A stretch of DNA of 6,527 bases from Xanthobacteraceae bacterium (GTDB lineage: Bacteria; Pseudomonadota; Alphaproteobacteria; Rhizobiales; Xanthobacteraceae). Position 1 is the stretch's first letter; each line of letters starts with the position of its first letter. The stretch spans positions 1 through 6,527 of the forward strand of contig JASHYD010001323.1 of the NCBI GenBank assembly GCA_030043175.1, written 5' to 3'. Shown here in pieces: positions 4,385 to 6,527 of this stretch. The notes beneath the pieces were generated by a model that was not told the origin of the DNA, made no database searches, and saw only the letters and a program-made list of their open reading frames with translations. The position numbers were made by a program, and so were the translations under genes.

Positions 4385-6527
4385 TTACCGCTCCTCCAAA
4401 CGGGCATGCGGTGGGAGGGCGTGTTTTTTCGGCAGGTAACTTTTGCTTTTCCCTCGACGCAACCGCTCCGCGGTGATGAAAAGGACGGGGATGAGGAAGA
4501 TGCCGAGCAAGGACGCGGCAAGCATGCCACCAAACACAGGCGTGCCCACCGCTCGCCGCGTGATGGCGCCGGCACCGCCAGCGACGACAAGGGGCAAGAG
4601 CCCGAGGATAAAGGCAAAACTCGTCATGATGACGGGACGAAACCGCAAACTTGCGGCCTCGACCGCGGAGGCAACTACGTCTTTGCCGGATTCTCGTTGC
4701 TCCACAGCGAATGCGACGATCAGAATGCCGTTCTTTGCCGCCAGCGCGATGAGCACGATTACCCCGATCTGGGCGTAGACGCCAAAGCTCAATCCGACCA
4801 GCGAAAGCGCGATAACCGAGCCGAGTACGGCGACACTGACCGATAATAGTGCCGGAACCGGAATATTCCAACTCTCGTAAAGGGCAACAAGGAACAGGTA
4901 GGCAAAGAGAACGGCAAGTCCGAGCACGATACCGGTCTGTCCGCCCGCGGCCTTCTCTTGAAGGGCCGTTCCGGTCCATTCAAAGCTGTATCCCACCGGC
5001 AGCGTTGCTGCTGAAACCCTCTGCATCGCGGTGAGTGCAGCGCCCGAACTGTATCCGGGTTTGGCGGCACCGTTCACAATTGCTGCGCGGTAGCCGTTGT
5101 AGCGAACGACCGTCTGAGGTCCCTGCACCAGCTTAGCTTGCGCGAGGGCACTGATCGGGACGACCGATCCCTGAGCATTGCGCACGTAGATCCGATCGAT
5201 GTCGTCCGCGCGTCCCCGGAAGGGTGCATCCGCCTGCACGTTGACCTGCCACGTTCTACCGAACACGTTGAAGTCGTTCACATAGAAGCTGCCCAACGTG
5301 GACTGCAGCGCGTTGAAGATGTCGGTGATCTTGATACCCAGCACCTGCGCTTTATCGCGATCGATATCGAGATAGATCTGCGGCGTGTCGGCCGCGTAGG
5401 TGCTGAAGACACCCGCGAGCTCAGGTCGTTGATTGGCCGCGACGATAAGGCCGCGCATGGTCGCCGCGACATCGGTCGCCGGCTGACCCTGCAGCGCTTC
5501 GAGCACGTATTGGAAACCGCCGGTGCTGCCGAGGCCAAGAATTGGCGGCAGATTGAACGGGAACACGATCGCGCCCTTGATGGCTGAAAACTCGGGTCGC
5601 AGACGTGCGATGATAGCGCCGGCACTTTGCGCGGGATCGGTCCGGGTCTCATAGGGTTTTAAGCGGATAACGAAGAAGGCTTGGTTGGAGGACGCGATGT
5701 AGTCGATGAAGTTGAGCCCGACCACGGACAGAACGCCCTGGACACCCGGGATTGGCCTGACGATTGCTTCAACTTCCTTAACGATTTCCTCGGTGCGTGT
5801 GATCGAGGCTCCTTCGGGAAGCCGCATGGCGGCAAAGATAGCGCCCTGGTCCTCTTCCGGAAGAAACGTCTGCGGAAGCCGGTTGAACAGGAATACCGAG
5901 GCAGCGGCAACGCCCGCGACAATGATCACCCCGATGATGGAAACGCGCACGAGGCGGCGGACAATGGAGACATAGCCAAGTCGGACCCGTTCAATTCCAC
6001 CAAGGATGTACCGCATAGGGCCCTGATTCGCATGGCCCCGCTTCAACAGGACGCCGCAGAGCGCCGGGCTCAACGTCAGCGCATTGAGGGCCGAGATGAG
6101 CATGGACACCGACACCGCGACGGCGAACTGTCGGAACAGCTGGCCGCTGATTCCAGGTACGAAGGCGACGGGCACGAACACCGATAGGAGCACTAGCGTA
6201 ATGGCGATGATTGGTCCGGTGATTTCGGCCATCGCCTTCTTGCAGGCGGCCGGAATTGACAGGTCGGGTTCTTCTTCGATCACGCGCTCGACGTTCTCTA
6301 CAACCACGATAGCGTCATCGACCACAATGCCGATCGCCAGAACGAGAGCCAGCAGCGACACGGTGTTGGCCGTATAGCCGATGATCAGCATGACGGCGAA
6401 CGTCCCTACGATCGAGACGGGAACGGCGACGAGAGGTATTAGCGTCGTGCGTAATTTTCCCAGAAACAGAAAAACCACCAAGGCGACGAGAATGATGGCC
6501 TCGACCAAAGTATGAATCACTTCATCA
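4385..6527 (-). CDS. RND family (HAE-1) multidrug efflux permease, C-terminal 713 residues
   Basis: The frame is open from the right edge (codons ...[10 protein letters not shown]) to TAA at 4387-4385; the start lies outside. The visible part corresponds to about residue 339 to the end of AcrB-type pumps (about 1,050 residues). In order it holds: the TM2-TM6 bundle ([14 protein letters not shown]4 [16 protein letters not shown] with the proton-relay Asp pair at visible residues 70-71; [22 protein letters not shown]), the second periplasmic porter/docking domain ([12 protein letters not shown] at 218-229 to about 525), and TM8-TM12 with the relay Lys in AAKNG (598) and [17 protein letters not shown]. 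It works as an inner-membrane trimer driven by protons, with a periplasmic adaptor and an outer-membrane channel; these genes would lie to the right. Compared with the usual AKNAILIVEFA it reads [11 protein letters not shown]. The substrate cannot be assigned. It looks intact and converges on the cupin-like ORF, 14 bp apart, with no clear terminator. Confidence 0.95.
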   Translation of the reverse strand, partial: DEVIHTLVEAIILVALVVFLFLGKLRTTLIPLVAVPVSIVGTFAVMLIIGYTANTVSLLALVLAIGIVVDDAIVVVENVERVIEEEPDLSIPAACKKAMAEITGPIIAITLVLLSVFVPVAFVPGISGQLFRQFAVAVSVSMLISALNALTLSPALCGVLLKRGHANQGPMRYILGGIERVRLGYVSIVRRLVRVSIIGVIIVAGVAAASVFLFNRLPQTFLPEEDQGAIFAAMRLPEGASITRTEEIVKEVEAIVRPIPGVQGVLSVVGLNFIDYIASSNQAFFVIRLKPYETRTDPAQSAGAIIARLRPEFSAIKGAIVFPFNLPPILGLGSTGGFQYVLEALQGQPATDVAATMRGLIVAANQRPELAGVFSTYAADTPQIYLDIDRDKAQVLGIKITDIFNALQSTLGSFYVNDFNVFGRTWQVNVQADAPFRGRADDIDRIYVRNAQGSVVPISALAQAKLVQGPQTVVRYNGYRAAIVNGAAKPGYSSGAALTAMQRVSAATLPVGYSFEWTGTALQEKAAGGQTGIVLGLAVLFAYLFLVALYESWNIPVPALLSVSVAVLGSVIALSLVGLSFGVYAQIGVIVLIALAAKNGILIVAFAVEQRESGKDVVASAVEAASLRFRPVIMTSFAFILGLLPLVVAGGAGAITRRAVGTPVFGGMLAASLLGIFLIPVLFITAERLRRGKSKSYLPKKHALPPHARLEER

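Noticed and set aside
4371..4400. Bidirectional terminator between the cupin-like ORF and the RND gene
   Set aside because: The gap is 14 bp and only weak complementarity (CTCC/GGGAG) with no T-run is visible.
3843..4979. Long minus-strand open frame of 378 codons across the MATE/cupin/RND junction
   Set aside because: It is Arg/Pro-rich without domain features and runs through the RND 3' end in a different frame from the clear permease. It is a shadow frame.
1..6527. CRISPR array, tRNA/rRNA, insertion-sequence ends, transposase or phage genes
   Set aside because: I found no regularly spaced repeats, tRNA cloverleaf sequence, transposase motifs or paired terminal inverted repeats.

Overview
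The window is GC-rich DNA that looks alphaproteobacterial, most likely from a Bradyrhizobium-like member of the Rhizobiales. This rests on gene content, the style of the protein sequences and Shine-Dalgarno sites such as AAGGAG; I could not run a taxonomic search. It reads as an accessory redox/efflux neighbourhood in which several genes are intact and several are visibly decaying.

Left part (1-655). Two features lie on the minus strand. One is the first 57 codons of an NmrA-like NAD(P)-binding protein that runs off the left edge. Upstream of it is a remnant of a UBP-type zinc-finger protein. The remnant keeps the conserved C-terminal segment of the finger (WGWCYIDELFLDL...GPIPRYY) but has lost the Cys/His-rich core, and a strong 14-bp hairpin sits where the resemblance stops.

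Centre (655-3266). Divergent to the remnant is a complete 562-residue protein with three parts: an N-terminal cyclic-nucleotide-binding-like domain, a thioredoxin-like spacer and a C-terminal thioredoxin-reductase-type FAD/NAD(P) module. It has no redox CxxC, and the first glycine of its second Rossmann motif is aspartate. After a 197-bp gap comes a 241-residue protein with a Tat-like signal peptide. It belongs to a conserved-looking family that I cannot name.

Right-centre (3336-4370). The C-terminal half of a MATE efflux transporter lacks its N-terminal half and carries two frameshifts (a CG duplication near 3797 and a one-base loss near 3873). Its stop overlaps, as ATGA, the start of a cupin-like ORF that has its own AAGGAG site but loses resemblance to cupins after about 70 residues. 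This appears to be a coupled transporter-cupin operon caught in decay.

Right part (4385-6527). A minus-strand RND/HAE-1 multidrug efflux permease enters from the right edge. Its last 713 residues are present and uninterrupted, and it converges on the cupin remnant with a 14-bp gap. It is the only efflux pump here that looks functional.

The clearest themes are a redox unit (the FAD oxidoreductase divergent to a zinc-finger remnant, next to an NAD(P)-binding protein) and a drug-efflux area with one dead (MATE) and one live (RND) transporter. The functional links between them are inference.
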